Assembly (NCBI GenBank): GCA_050084515.1
Contig: CM114271.1
Coordinates: 1,612,001-1,676,000 of the forward strand
DNA: 64,000 bases
Reading direction: 5' to 3'
Origin: Blasia pusilla
Lineage: Eukaryota; Marchantiophyta; Marchantiopsida; Blasiales
Shown here piece by piece: positions 10,126 to 21,927 of this stretch. How positions within the stretch are numbered: the stretch's first letter is position 1; each line of letters starts with the position of its first letter. The notes beneath the pieces were generated by a model, which made no database searches, was not told the DNA's origin, and worked only from the letters and a program-made list of their open reading frames with translations. The translations under genes and the position numbers were made by a program.

Positions 10126-13100
10126 ATGGTCAAGCTCTCACCAATCTCTTGTGCAGTGCATACCGTGAGGAAATTTGGATTTTCTAGTGCACGCTTCACT
10201 CCTGGTCATATCCGTAAGAGCATCATGGACACTAATGGAAGCTCTGGTGGTATGGATTTCCTCCAAGAAGAAATGATTTCGTTCATTCATTCATTCATAC
10301 CATGCTGTTCAAACTAGTAGTACTGAAAGAGTTCATCTGGATTGTGATAAGATAGGTCTCATGTTGGTGGTTCAAATCGCATAAAATAATTGAAATCGGT
10401 TTGCAACGAGCAGGTCATCAAGTTCCATACTTGGCCGATGCGTCCCAACTTATTGATGATGTGGAGACCTTCATATTCGACATAGACGGTGAGCTGCTGT
10501 CTTTCTTTTCTCTGTCTGTGAGAGAGTGTCTATTAGAGCCCTATTGGGAAATGTATTCTCAAATGTGTTGCTGGAAATAAGTAGTAGAGACTGTGGTGAA
10601 CTCTATCTACATCGAGAAATATAAAGTAGAGATAATAATCTGAGCAAGATAGAGACGGTATATAATGAGACATATAAAGTGCATACTGAACAATGTGAAT
10701 CAGAGATCGTAACGAAATGTATACCGAACAATATCAAGTAAAGATGGCAATATGCTCAAGTGATGTTCCAGATTCTCTATACTCGTTTAAGAGGATGGGC
10801 TCTACATTTCTCAAATCTTAAAAATTTGACATGAATCTTAACGGTCAGGCGAGGCAGCCAAATTTGAAGCAAGTACTAGGACTGGTCGAAAAGATGGGCT
10901 CTCATTACTAATTTACTATTACTAGTTTGTTTCTTGAATAGTACCAGGTTTTTTGGGTGGTCCAACCTAGACACAAGCTCATGGTCAGCTCTGACCCCCA
11001 AGGTTATTTCTAACGAGTTTTTAGGAGGCATATATTTGCAACCAAGTCTCAGGGCTGCTCTTCTGGTCTGAGGACTTTTAGATGGTGGATTGTTTATGCA
11101 GGAGTGATATGGAGAGGTGGCAAGGTAATAGATGGAGTTCCAGAGACTTTAGACATGTTGCGGTCTATGGTGAGTTCACGAAACATATGTAAGCTTTGTT
11201 GTCTTTGTAATTTAGGCGAGACTTCCCGAGTTGGGCTATGGGCCCGGCCGACTTGATGCTTCGAGCTGTTTTGTATAGACCATCTATCACTATTCTGTTA
11301 CTCTGATGCAGGACATAGGACCTAGGTGCATGCTGAGACAGCAAGCTTGCTGGAGAACTTGAAAGTCATGGTGATCTGTTTCCTTGTGGGGAATGAATAG
11401 GGCAAACGGCTACTCTTTATGACCAATAACTCTACCAAGTCAAGGAAGCAGTTCAAGACGAAGTTTCAGGCATTGGGCCTAAGAATTAGCGAGGTATTAG
11501 TGATCTATGTTCGTGCTTTGCCGATATAGAGTGCACCCAGTCTCCTCTTGGAAACTGTAAGAGTTGATGCCAAACTCAGTGTAGAGGGTCACTTCCACTC
11601 GCATTCCTTGCCACAACATGGCAAGTTTTGGCCCTGATTTTCCTTACGAGTCCTTGAGTGCCTCGTTTCTTCCTTGATGAGCTTTCCGATTTCCCCCTTT
11701 AGTCATGGATGCTCTGGAGTCTCAGAGAAAGTAACAGTTCTTCAGTTCCACATCTTCTCTGAATGAAAGATGGCAGATTTGATCTACCGTGTTTATTTGT
11801 ATAATTTTTTCATATCTGTAATTGAGTACTGCTATTTTAGAGCTCGAATAATATTTTCATTCAAAGCTGACTAGTCTGTGATCTCTTTCTGTATATGTTT
11901 ACTCCATTTTTCTGCATTTTCAAGCATACATTTATGGACTCCATGCCAACCAAGGAGGAAGTCCTTCGTACACCTGCTGAGCTGATGTCTTACATGTTCT
12001 TGGTGTAGGAGGAAGTGTTCTCTTCATCGTTTGCTGCGGCAGGCTACTTGCAGTCAATTGGGTTTCCTCCAAATAAGAAGGTTTACGATGAACCTTGAGC
12101 TTTTCTAGTTTGTTCAGTTTTAATTGCAATGTTTAGAAGCAGTCTTTAAATCCTTGAAAGCTTCAAACTTCAAAGGAAGACCTTACAGCTTAGCAGAGTG
12201 TTTTGATAAAACTGAACATCGGAGATTCGGATTCTTTTTCACGTAGGGTTGGTGGAAACTACCTCTTGGCACTGTTAACGAGACGCTTCTTGATTCAATA
12301 GGTGTACGTTGTAGGAGAAGAAGGAATAGGAGAGGAACTTGCGCAAGTCGGTTATCAGCACCTCGGTGGTCCTGTGATTATCCTCTCTTAATCCTTTCCT
12401 TTTTGACTGCAATTCGAGATCTGCTATCATATGATGGTGCTACAGAAGAGTTACTACAGTCTGTATTTCTAATCTCTAGCTTGTCCACTGAGTCGAAGGT
12501 AGAAATTACATGTAATGTGGGATTGTGGGTGCCCCTGAGCAAAAACCCCTGAAGCTACTATCGCATGAAATTGACAGAAGCGGAGAATTCATGCCTTTCT
12601 TCCTCTTCTTTCAGTTCATCATTCCACTATTTACAGGAGAACGCTCATCTGACTTCAGTCTCCTGTGATTTCAGGAGGACGGTGACAAGAAGCTGGACAT
12701 GAAATCAGGCAAAAACTTGGATCATGATCATGATGTATTGGAGCCTAAACCTCTCTGATTTACCAGGGAACTATGATAATAGGCCATATATGTCATCGTG
12801 GCATCTAAATTCTTTCTATGGATGCATGGAGTTTCTGGTACTCACATGCTTATTTGCTGACTGTTGAAGTAGTTTTGCAGGTGCAGTGTTACCCTTTCCC
12901 TCTCTTTGATACTGTCCTGTGAAAGAAACAAATAGTACTAGACGTTTTTGTAATATTTACAAAATAGGCTCCAATAAATTTCACTTTGATTACAGGTGGG
13001 TGCTGTTGTGGTTGGATTCGACAGCTACATCAACTACTACAAGCTAACGTAAGGACTGGTCGGTGAGGGCATGCATGCCGAACTGTCTATATGGCCATTT

Positions 13101-14451
13101 CTTTCTCGCAGCTCCAGTAAATGTGCGGTCCTCTGGGATATGGGGTACTTCGGTGATACATTGCAAGTTTTTGGGCCTTCCTGATGTCAACAGTTACCGA
13201 GAATAACCTTTGTCATCAAATCGGATCTTGAGAAACTGCTCAAAGCAAATCTGATTCTGGAGGGATGATTGGGCCAAATAAATTAGATGTGAAATCCTTA
13301 TTGTGAAATCCAAATACAATCAAATACAGTCCAGTTGCTAAGTCAGTTTGCTGAACCTAGTTTGTGGAAAGAAATCTTTCGAGGAATTCCGGTTCTGCCT
13401 TCACTGAAGGATAACTGGTTGTTGTGGTTGTTTCAATGTGGCAGATATGCAACACTCTGCATACGAGAAAATCCTGGCTGTCTTTTCATCGCCACAAATC
13501 TTGATAGTGTGTCCCATTTTACAGATACACAAGAGTGGCCAGCTGGAGGAACCATGGTTGGTGCTGTAAGAGCCTCAACAAATGTGCAGCCCATTGTTGT
13601 GGGCAAGCCCTCTACTTTTATGATGACGTACCTTGCAAATAAGTAAGTGAACTCAGAACCATGAGATGTAGATATGCGAAAGGGCTTGTAGAGGTCAGAG
13701 TAGGTTTGTTTTCGAATAGGATGCTAAAATGTACTGTTGTCATGTCGAACTCTTAGCCTCCCAGCAGTTTTCAAGTGGCTTGATTATGATGCCGCAGATT
13801 TCAAATCAGCCAGTCAAAGATGTGCATGGTGGGAGACAGGCTTGACACTGATATCCTATTCGGTCAAAATGGTGGATGCAAGACTTTGCTTGTTCTGTCA
13901 GGTACTGAGGTCTTTACCTTTACATTAGAAAAGAGGAGTGATGAGAAGCTGAGGGAAATCAAACTTATGCATCAATGGAAAGTCAGGATGTCATAAGTCT
14001 TCGATCATATTGAAACTTTGAATTGTCTTTTTGGTCTCTTCACTGTGGAAACCAGTTGCTGCCAGAAGTATTCATACAAGAGAAGCAACAAGGTCGCCAA
14101 TATTAGTAGCATGACTTGTTTGGATTTTTGTTCCAGACCAAATTACTAAATAACCAGGCTTTTGTAAATTTGCTTGGAAGCTGAAGTTCGTATTGAAAAG
14201 CCAGTGGCTACTGTGTGTACCAGAAAGATCTGTGAAAGAAATTCTGTCAAGGATAAGTAGACAGCAGTATCAAAACTCCATAGCAGAATTCTTGCAAAAG
14301 GTTGTGCTCTTTCTTAATCACACTTTGTTTTATGAATGCAGGTGTTACAAACCTGAAGACTCTCCAGAGTCATGAGAATACGATTCATCCTGATTTTTAT
14401 GCAAATCAGATATCGGATCTCATGTCTGCCAGAAAATCTGCTGCAGTATGA
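10126..14451 (+). CDS. PGLP1: 2-phosphoglycolate phosphatase, PGLP1 type, copy 1 (11 exons, 342 aa)
   Basis: Joined exons: 10126-10249, 10414-10488, 11102-11169, 11401-11493, 12009-12080, 12302-12373, 12675-12734, 12996-13048, 13445-13642, 13798-13901, 14342-14451. All introns are GT-AG and phases match throughout. The protein is a HAD-superfamily phosphatase that turns 2-phosphoglycolate into glycolate in photorespiration, normally in the chloroplast. HAD motif I is FDIDGVIW (Asp64 nucleophile, Asp66), motif II TNNST (Thr97), motif III VGKPS (Lys260) and motif IV GDRLDTD (Asp285, Asp290). The first 41 residues are Ser/Arg-rich with few acids and may be a short transit peptide. ATG 10126 is the first in frame after TGA at 10117. 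Plant family members usually have Cys between the motif I aspartates; Ile is found here. The frame is intact to TGA. Confidence 0.93.
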
Positions 14452-15194
14452 AATTTCACTATTCAGATTTCCGCATCTTACACCTTGAGAATACACTTGG
14501 AGGCACAGCTCATGTACACTTAAGCCTGATCTAGTAGAGCATTAAATTCCAGTCCCAAGCCTACCCGTCATCTCATTCGCAGCATCGGGGTTCAATCTCC
14601 GATCCCATTTCTGATTACTACGTCATTCGAGCCAAACTCCTTACGACTAAGTTTATCTTTAAACCTGAATTGGCTGGCGCTTTGGGGATTTTCGTCTGCA
14701 TCGCAGAATTATAAATCGCCATGACACGCATCTTCGGAAGAAAAAATTGCTACTTACATCTTGATGCCAGAAACTGACGCTCCTGCAATTTCTGCAGCGA
14801 TTTATCAAGTATTATGGAATATTCATTAAAAACATTCGAGTTTAGGGTTCAGGTAAGCTTGTTATTATTAATAGCGAACATTTCTTATACATGTCTATTG
14901 TATACGAGGTTTAATTTTTTATATATCTTAGTAGGCTATAGTAAATTGATTTATGAGTTAGGTCGATTCGAAATTTATTGGAGAGTGACTTCTAGGTTTT
15001 CATGACAACCGTGAGTTAAAAAATATTTTCTATTTTGAGGTAAGAGGAAAATTTATCTCCTTCTACATCAAGAAAAAGATTTTGCATAATATGATTAGTC
15101 TTTTCACTCTTGAGAGTGGCTCAAATTGCCCACTAATATTTATTTGATATAAGAATAAATATAAAAAATATTAAAACTAGGATAAAAATACTAA
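14452..15194. other. No gene seen downstream of PGLP1 copy 1
   Basis: This should contain the 3' UTR. It becomes AT-rich after about 14850. No recognisable coding sequence or repeat was found. Confidence 0.5.
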
Positions 15195-15406
15195 TCCATG
15201 TTATTAAAAGACTAGAATGAATTGGGATTTGGGAAATCCCTCTTTGACATATTCATTTTGATTCGTTTCGGCAATGATATGGGTAATTAACATAACAGTG
15301 CGTAACCACATAGCATAACATATTCATTTTGATTCATTTCGGTTCGGTAATGATATGGGTAATTAACATAACAGTGCTTACCCACATGACACGAGCATTA
15401 TACTAA
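15195..15406 (+). mobile_element. Mini-Helitron with an internal duplication (212 bp)
   Basis: It starts TCCATGTTATTAAAAGACTAG after a host A and ends GCATTATACTAA followed by T. The 3' part (CATAACAGTGC ... CATTATACTA) is shared with the Helitron at 1949-2128. About 85 bp inside, from CATATTCATTTTGATTC to CATAACAGTGC, is present twice in tandem. No coding content. Confidence 0.8.
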
Positions 15407-15843
15407 TACGAAGTGGAGGGAGTGAATCTGGTTAGCCTAAATGAGCCGAACACGTGGCACCACTAGAAAGAGATTATATTAGGAAAACTTAGTAGTAGGG
15501 GTAAAAAATATATCCACTTTATTATAAAATAAATCTCAAGAGGACAAAGAAGGGTAATAAAATTTCATAAAAGGAGTCAAAAAATGCATAAAAGAATGTG
15601 AAAAGAAAATCGCAATAAGCCAACGCAAACATCGGCTCAATGAGCTACACGATTGATAGCCTCAAACAAATTTGACAAGAACACGAGTGGTTGGTTAGAC
15701 GTGAATGGACGACGAGGCGAGTGATCCTCCACCACCTCCGCACGACGTATCAATGCCAAGGCTTGTGCACGTTGTAAGGCCACTGAGATGCATTGCCGAA
15801 AATAAGTAGTAACTATCGAGAGAGAAGGACTACGGGAATGTCG
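15407..15843. other. No gene seen
   Basis: Short unassigned stretch between the Helitron and the gypsy LTR. AT-rich on the left, mixed composition on the right. Confidence 0.4.
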
Positions 15844-16598
15844 TGCGCCTACTCTCCTTGAACGTTAATCTTGTTGTTGCAGAAGCGTGCGTTCATTAGG
15901 TCACGCTCTCAACGCTAATCTGCATCCAAACAAACACGCACTTTGGTTAGTCGGGTCTTGGATCAATCAGCGGGCTAACTTTCCAAGTTCTCGTCTCGGT
16001 ATCTCATCAAGCTCAACCTTCCTAGTTTCGCGGTTTACAACACGGGCAAGTCTCGCAAGACTTGGGACAGACTTTCTGGTCGGTTCAGGAACCTGAAACG
16101 GCGTTTCGCGCCTAGCGGTTCCAACGGTCCGATGGACATCCAATGAGTCCCTAACCGAGACTTGCACAAAGTGAATCTCGGGTTGGAATCCAAGTGTGGC
16201 GTACAAAGTCCACTCCCTTGGATCAGGTTTGGGTTTCGAGTTCCAATGCCAAACTCCCGTTCCATCCCATGCCTCTGAGACGCCGTTTGGCGCTCAAAAT
16301 GGGGATTCGTGTTCCAAGACATCTTGGAGAGACTCCTACCTTACTAGTACTTCTGGGGATCTCCGGGGTCCCCTACCTTTAGGGAAAGACACCTGGGCCT
16401 CTCCAATTGGCCCTCAACCCGATTGCTCTCACAGTCGTTTAAACGCACAACTCTTTTCCACGTTTCGTCTCTTGGACTTTTCCAAGAGACCTTTCCAAAC
16501 GCCTCTCCAAAGCGCAAACATCGCAGCGTGAGTCCACTTGAGTTCTGATGTTCCGCTTGGCACCTATTTGGTGTTGTTTGGTTATGAGGGTCGCGACA
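15844..16598 (-). mobile_element. 3' LTR of gypsy element 1
   Basis: On the plus strand it reads TGCGCCTACTCTCC ... GTCGCGACA, so on the minus strand it runs TGTCGCGAC ... GGCGCA with TG/CA ends. Related LTRs lie at 18588-19470 (opposite orientation), 57274-58276 and 58822-61033. At about 755 bp it is shorter than the roughly 1.0-kb full copies. A purine-rich tract (AAAGAGGGGTGAG on the minus strand) lies next to its right end, as expected for the primer of plus-strand synthesis. Confidence 0.85.
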
Positions 16599-17292
16599 CT
16601 CACCCCTCTTTAGAAGGTTGATGTCCTCATCAACGCAAACCTTATTAATGTTAAGTTCTGGGAAGCCAACCCCTTAACATTGAATCACGTTCTGGTAACT
16701 AACCCGCAATTCAACTTTTGGCTTGAGTGTTAGGTTGTCGCTTGCAGCACTTAGAATTATTAGCTTCTTCACTTCAATTAGCCTAGACCAATTCTGGAGA
16801 ACTAATCTAAACTATCAAAATAAGCTAACTAAGTCTGCAACCTAACACTTCATTCACTATTTGTAAACAACCGCCTGCTTACCTAGCCAACTTGTACTAC
16901 TTTTGGGTCACTCGTATTCCACTTAGGCGCGTCACTAAGTTCACTCATGCAACATGAATGAGATCACCACAAACCCCAAGACAGACTAATTTGCCTTGCC
17001 TACGTTAGGGCGAGCCCAAATGCTAGTACTTCAACACTTGATCATGATCTAGATGCCTTATTTGAATACAAGCTCTCACCTCAAATATTCATTATTTGGC
17101 CTCCTTGACTTACATCCTAAGCATATGAAGAACTACTCATTGCCATGCACTACCAAACTCAAAATCGCAATCACTAGCATCGAATCTCCAAATCCATGCA
17201 TTCTTTATTGCAACCACTAAATATTTCTAGTTACAATGGGTTATCGGCCCAAGCTTCCCCGTCACAAGTTATGTCCTTTGCTTCACCATGTA

Positions 17293-18587
17293 CTAACGCA
17301 TGTGCCTATCTTGCATCCATTTGAAGTCTCGCAATGCTTCTTGCGCGTGTTCAAGCTCCGCCTCCGCAATCCAAGTCGCCTCTTTCACTTGGTAGCCTTT
17401 CCACTTAACCAAGTACTCGTACTTGGCGGCTCTACGTCTAGAACGCAGAATGGTCTCAACCTTGAACTCTGGTTCTTCATTTCTGATGACCGGTTGTGGT
17501 CTCAATACCATCCTTCGTTCCGGCCGCGCATTGTCTTGAAGACACTTCTTCAATAATGACACATGGAAAGTCCGGTGAATCTTGAACTTTTTTGGCAGCT
17601 CCAATGTGTACATATCCTCAGACGGCTTTGCCTTGATCACATACGGTCCGGCATACTTGGCTTAAAATTTTGCAGAAAATTCCTTTGGAAGAGTAAGATT
17701 CTTTACACTCAACCACACTTGTTCCCCAACTTGGAAACTCAGTTGGCGCCGACTTTTGTTAGCATGCTTCACGTATCTTAGTTGAGCCTTGGAAAGACTT
17801 TTCCTCGCTCGCTCTTGTCGTTCGTGCATTTCCACTAACAAACATTCCGCCATTGCTTGATGAGTGTGTGCCGATGTAGCGCCCTTTGAAAGAGCCAAGT
17901 CAAGAGGCCCACCTGGTTCTCTTTGATACGCCAGAAGAAACGGAGATTCTCCAATTGCAGAATGCTTGGTCGAGTTGTAACAATACTCAGCCATACTTAG
18001 CCACTTGGCCCAATCTCTTTGGTCTGCACTCACGTAATTCCTTAGGTACTGGTTAAGACCAAGTTTACTTTTTCCGTTTGCCCATCCGTTTGAGGATGGA
18101 AGGCCGTACTAAAGCTGAGTTTGATTCGGAACCTCCTAAATAGTTGTTTCCAAAAGACACTCGTAAACTTCGGATCTCGATCGGACACAATGCTCCTAGG
18201 CAATCCATGAGCTCACCATCAACCATCCAGGAACATTCGGGAAGCCGTGTAGGCCGTTGCAGACTCTCTCGATGGCACAAACCTCCCCAACTTGCTAAAC
18301 CGATCAACTATCACAAGTATAGCGTTATATCCCTCAGATTCTGGAAGACTCGTAATGAAATCCATGCTAATGCTTTGCAAGGGTCCCTCCGGGATTGGAA
18401 AAGGATGAAGTAAGCCTTGTTTCTTCGCATAAGAAACTATGTTCGCCTGACAGGTCACGCAGGTTTTCACATATTGAGCAGCATATTCCTTCTTCTTGGG
18501 CCAAAAGAACCTTTTGGCCAAAACAACAAGAGTGGATTTCTCCCCTTTGTGTCCTGCCAAAGGTCCATCATGACATTCCACAAACAC
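17293..18587 (-). pseudogene. Gypsy element 1 integrase with C-terminal chromodomain
   Basis: Read on the minus strand. The zinc-binding domain is at the high-coordinate end (ECHDGPLAGHKG ... CVTCQ), followed by the catalytic core with SMDFITSLP and ILVIVDRFSKLGRF. The core then degenerates near 18060-18220. The C-terminal part resumes at 18033 (WAKWLSMAEYCYNSTKHSAIG) and ends in a chromodomain (FKVETILRSRRR ... YLVKWKGYQVKEATW). The chromodomain places the element among plant chromoviruses, where it can guide insertion to marked chromatin. A TAA separates the C-terminal pieces at about 17662, and other breaks are present. Confidence 0.9.
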
Positions 18588-19470
18588 TGTCGTGACCCTC
18601 ATGACCAAACGAGTGCCAAAGCGGAACATCGGAACATTAGCGGGCTAACGCTAAGATGGTTTGCGCGTTGGAGTAGTCTCGAAGAAGAGACAAGAGACGA
18701 GACGCAAGCGAGGCTTCACATTTCAGATGTTGTGGTCGCGACCAAGAAACCTTGACCAAACGCGGAATAAGACTTGAAAGGAGTCAAGTCTAGAAAGTGG
18801 GTTGCCAAAGGAAGGAATCCGGATTTGAAACGCCACTAGCGTTTGAGAGTTTCCGATTGTATTTATAACCATAAATTTTAGCACCAAGATGCGTTTGGAT
18901 TAAACAAGAGTGCGTTGGAAGGCTTATGGAAAGCCGGTTCAAACGCACCAAAGATCTCTGCAAACTCATAAGCAGCGGATGAGAAACAACCCAGAAACGA
19001 CTGTAAGTAGAGTCGGGTTGAGGGCCACAATGAAGGGCCCGACCCTCCTTTTCCAAAAGGGGGTTATTGGAGAACCCTAGAAGTACTAGTAAGGGGGAAG
19101 GTCTCTGAGAGTTCTTGGAACTCGAACCCCACTTTGGGGCGCCATGGGGTGGCTCAAGGGCATGGAACCGATCGAGAGTTTGGGGTTGGATTGGAAAACC
19201 TGAACCAAGTCTACGGAGGCGATTTTAGACATCCCTCTTGGATTTCACGCCGTGACTCAATTACTTGGGTCTCAGTTTGGAACTTGCACGAGGTCCGTTG
19301 AATAGTTGGGATCGCTAGGCGCGTAAGTGCCGTTTTAGGTTCCTGGACTAATCAGGAAGTCTGTTCCAAGTCTTGAAGGACTTGCCATGTTTTGGAAACT
19401 AGGAATTAAGGAAGGTTGAGCTTGATGAGACGCCAAGTTGAGAATTCGGTGGGTTCGAACGCTGGTTGGG
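18588..19470 (+). mobile_element. Gypsy-family LTR nested inside gypsy element 1, opposite orientation
   Basis: It starts TGTCGTGACCCTCATGACC at 18588 and runs through LTR sequence related to the 15844-16598 LTR in reverse. Its right end is truncated near 19470. Comparison with element 2 shows the insertion point: gag-pol sequence before 18588 (CATGACATTCCACAAACAC) and after 19470 (GCTTAAACCTTAGCAAGCC) is continuous in element 2 at 54430-54510. So this LTR split integrase from RNase H. Confidence 0.8.
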
Positions 19471-19479
19471 TCCTGCTCT

Positions 19480-20853
19480 GCTTAAACCTTAGCAAGCCGT
19501 GTCTCAAACTTAGATTGGCCACCTTCTCACCCCTCTTTAACTTACCAAGGTACTCCCTCGCTTGCGCATCCTTCATGTATCCTTCACGAATCCTTCTTTC
19601 CAGGTCTATTTCATTAGGAACATTGCTCTCAACGCTTGTGCTATCGATGGCATATGCTCATCCCTGCGACTTAATGCATCTGGAATGACATTGTCTTTCC
19701 CCGGCTTGTGGATTTGCTCCACATTTTTCAACGCCAAGGTATTATGCCATCAAAGTTGCTTTGGTGTTACGCGATCCTGGGTCTCAAAATACTTGAGCGA
19801 TATGTGATCGGTGAATACTCGAGTCTTGTGAAGTCCCAGATAGTGACGCCACTTTCTCAAGCAATGAACCACCGCGAATAACTCTTTCTCATGAGTGGGC
19901 CATCTCCTTTGGGTGTCGCTAAGATTCTTGCTCTCGTATGCTACAGGTCTCCCTTTTTGCACCAACATTCCAGCAATCGCAAAATCACTAGCATCAGTGT
20001 GCACCTCGAACGGTTGGTCAAACTCCGGCAGCTTCAGAACTGGTTCTTGCGAGAGGATCTCTTTGACTCGATTGAACGCTTTATCCACTTCCTTAGTCCA
20101 TGTTGTGTTGGAAAATTTTTTGGTCCAATCTGTGAGAGGTTTCACTATTCCCGAAAATTTCTTCACGAATTTCCGGTAAAATTGGACCGCTCCGATGAAC
20201 CTCCTCATCCCCTTCACAGTGGAAGGAGGTTCCCATTTGGCAATGGCGCTTACCTTTTCCATGTCTGGACTCACTCCATCTACACTAACCACATGCCCCA
20301 AGAACTTGATCTTCGTCAAACCAAACTCACTCTTATCCGCATTCGCATACAGCTTGTTCGTCCTGAGTTTCTCAAACACCGTCTTCAAATGTCGAGCGTG
20401 CTACTCTAGTGTTTTCGAATAGATGAGTATGTCATCTATGTAGATGATCACAAACTCATCCGTCTCCTTATGAAAGACGGAGTTCATCAAAATGGTGAAC
20501 ATCGGAGGCGCATTACAAAGACCGAAAGGCATTACCACAAACTTGAACAAACCGTATCTCGTTCTACACGCAATCTTCTCTACATCCGCTTCGGTAATCC
20601 GAATCTGATAATAACCAGATTTTAGGTCAATCCGGCTGAAATACTTGGCACCTGAAAATCGATCAAAGAGGTCATCCATCCTTGGGAGAGGATAGTTGTT
20701 CCTTACCGTCACTTTATTCAGCGCCCGGTATTCAACACAGAGTCTCAACTTCCCATCCTTCTTCTTCACAAAGAGAACGGGCGTTCCATAAGGTGACTTG
20801 CTAGTTCGGATGTAACCCCTCTCTAGGAGTTCACCCAATTGTTTCTTCAACTC
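19480..20853 (-). pseudogene. Gypsy element 1 reverse transcriptase and RNase H
   Basis: On the minus strand the RT begins at [14 protein letters not shown] just below 20853. It carries [38 protein letters not shown] and the catalytic YIDDILIYS near 20420-20440, then NKLYANADKSEFG. RNase H follows with VHTDASDFAIAGMLVQ, HEKELFAVVHCLRKWRHYL and FTDHISLKYF. A stop lies near 20401. Protease and gag are missing because the frame fuses to a different RT at 20854. Function would be copying element RNA. Confidence 0.92.
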
Positions 20854-21927
20854 ACCTTGACGTGTGCCACAAGGCGATTGTAGAATACTATATTCCCCAG
20901 AAGTAGAATGATGGGAATAGATAATGGGCGTATCATAGGCATAGAAGGAGAAAACAAATGGAATGAGGGTGGCGAGTTGTCCTCCTGCATAACGTAACTC
21001 CTCAAAGATGGCCGCACGAGAAACTGAATTGAATGCGTTAGCCACAACGACTTGAATTGCTACCCAATATGGATGAATATCAAGAGTGGAGCAAATCCCA
21101 TGCACCAAAGCCTCACAACCTCCAGGAGTTTCCACTCCAAATTGATGAGGAAATAAGTGGGCACTAAAGTGAGGACGAAATTACAAGCATAGGGATCGAC
21201 TAACCAAGCGGTATAAAACCTCTCCAATAGCCAAAGGGCGCACACCTGAAGGAGGCTTATCCATAGCCAACAAACGACAAGCCCCTAAGAGCCTAGAGAT
21301 AGAGCATGGGAGACGACCTGCAGCCATATGTGCACACACCTTATATAAAGAGACAAAGCCACTTGCTGAATCTGCTTGGATAAAACAATCGCAGAGATGA
21401 TCAAAAACCATCCCTGATAGCCCGCTTGCTGATAAGCGAGGAGTATGCAGAAAAGCCCTTGTGAAAACCTCCAAGTCAAGCTCCAAGTCAAGGTCCGTTG
21501 TATAGTCTTCCATAAAAGGTGGAGCATCGCCACTTGAAGGAGGATGAAGAGCTTCTAAGAGAGCCACTGTTTCCGCACTTGGAACCGCGAGAGAAAGAGG
21601 ACCCAATGCTCGAGCTGCACGTGAAAACTCACCAACCTGCCCCAGAAGTAGACTTCGTCGAAGGTGTTGTTATATTGAAGGCCTCCCATGATTGGCATGT
21701 TGAGTGGGATAAGCTGCAGCTAAGGCTTGTGCTTGAAGTACATGCTCATGTGAACCAGGGGGAGAGGTTACGGTTGTAGGAGGGCGTGTAAAACTAGATA
21801 AGCGAGTAGATGGAGAATCCAACTCCATCTCTGATGACATAGAAGTAAAGGTAGGCAAGTCATCGAAGACAAGGAAAGACATATGAAACGTGGTTTGGAG
21901 AAAGCATGAAGATAACGAGCGAAGCAA
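20854..21927 (-). pseudogene. Non-LTR-like reverse transcriptase fragment fused to the gypsy RT
   Basis: One minus-strand frame runs from 21927 to 20854 with two TAA stops, both readable as CAA changes: one just above 21606 and one near 21181. Recognisable blocks are [66 protein letters not shown] and GTRQG. These are RT fingers/palm features of non-LTR type (GVRPI, ANAFNS, GTRQGDP). At codon GTRQG the frame continues without a break into the gypsy RT. The catalytic YADD-type motif of this RT is lost. I cannot name the exact clade. Confidence 0.72.

Noticed and set aside
10414-14451. The short open pieces with phosphatase motifs first looked like a broken pseudogene.
   Set aside because: All 11 pieces are bounded by GT-AG sites with matching phases and no internal stop, so they are exons of an intact gene. 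The same holds for 30732-36684.
19450-19475. A tRNA T-loop-like word (GGGTTCGAACGC).
   Set aside because: It lies within LTR sequence and no cloverleaf can be drawn around it.
20847-21047. Alternative minus-strand frames over the RT fusion.
   Set aside because: They are out-of-frame shadows of the two RT domains.
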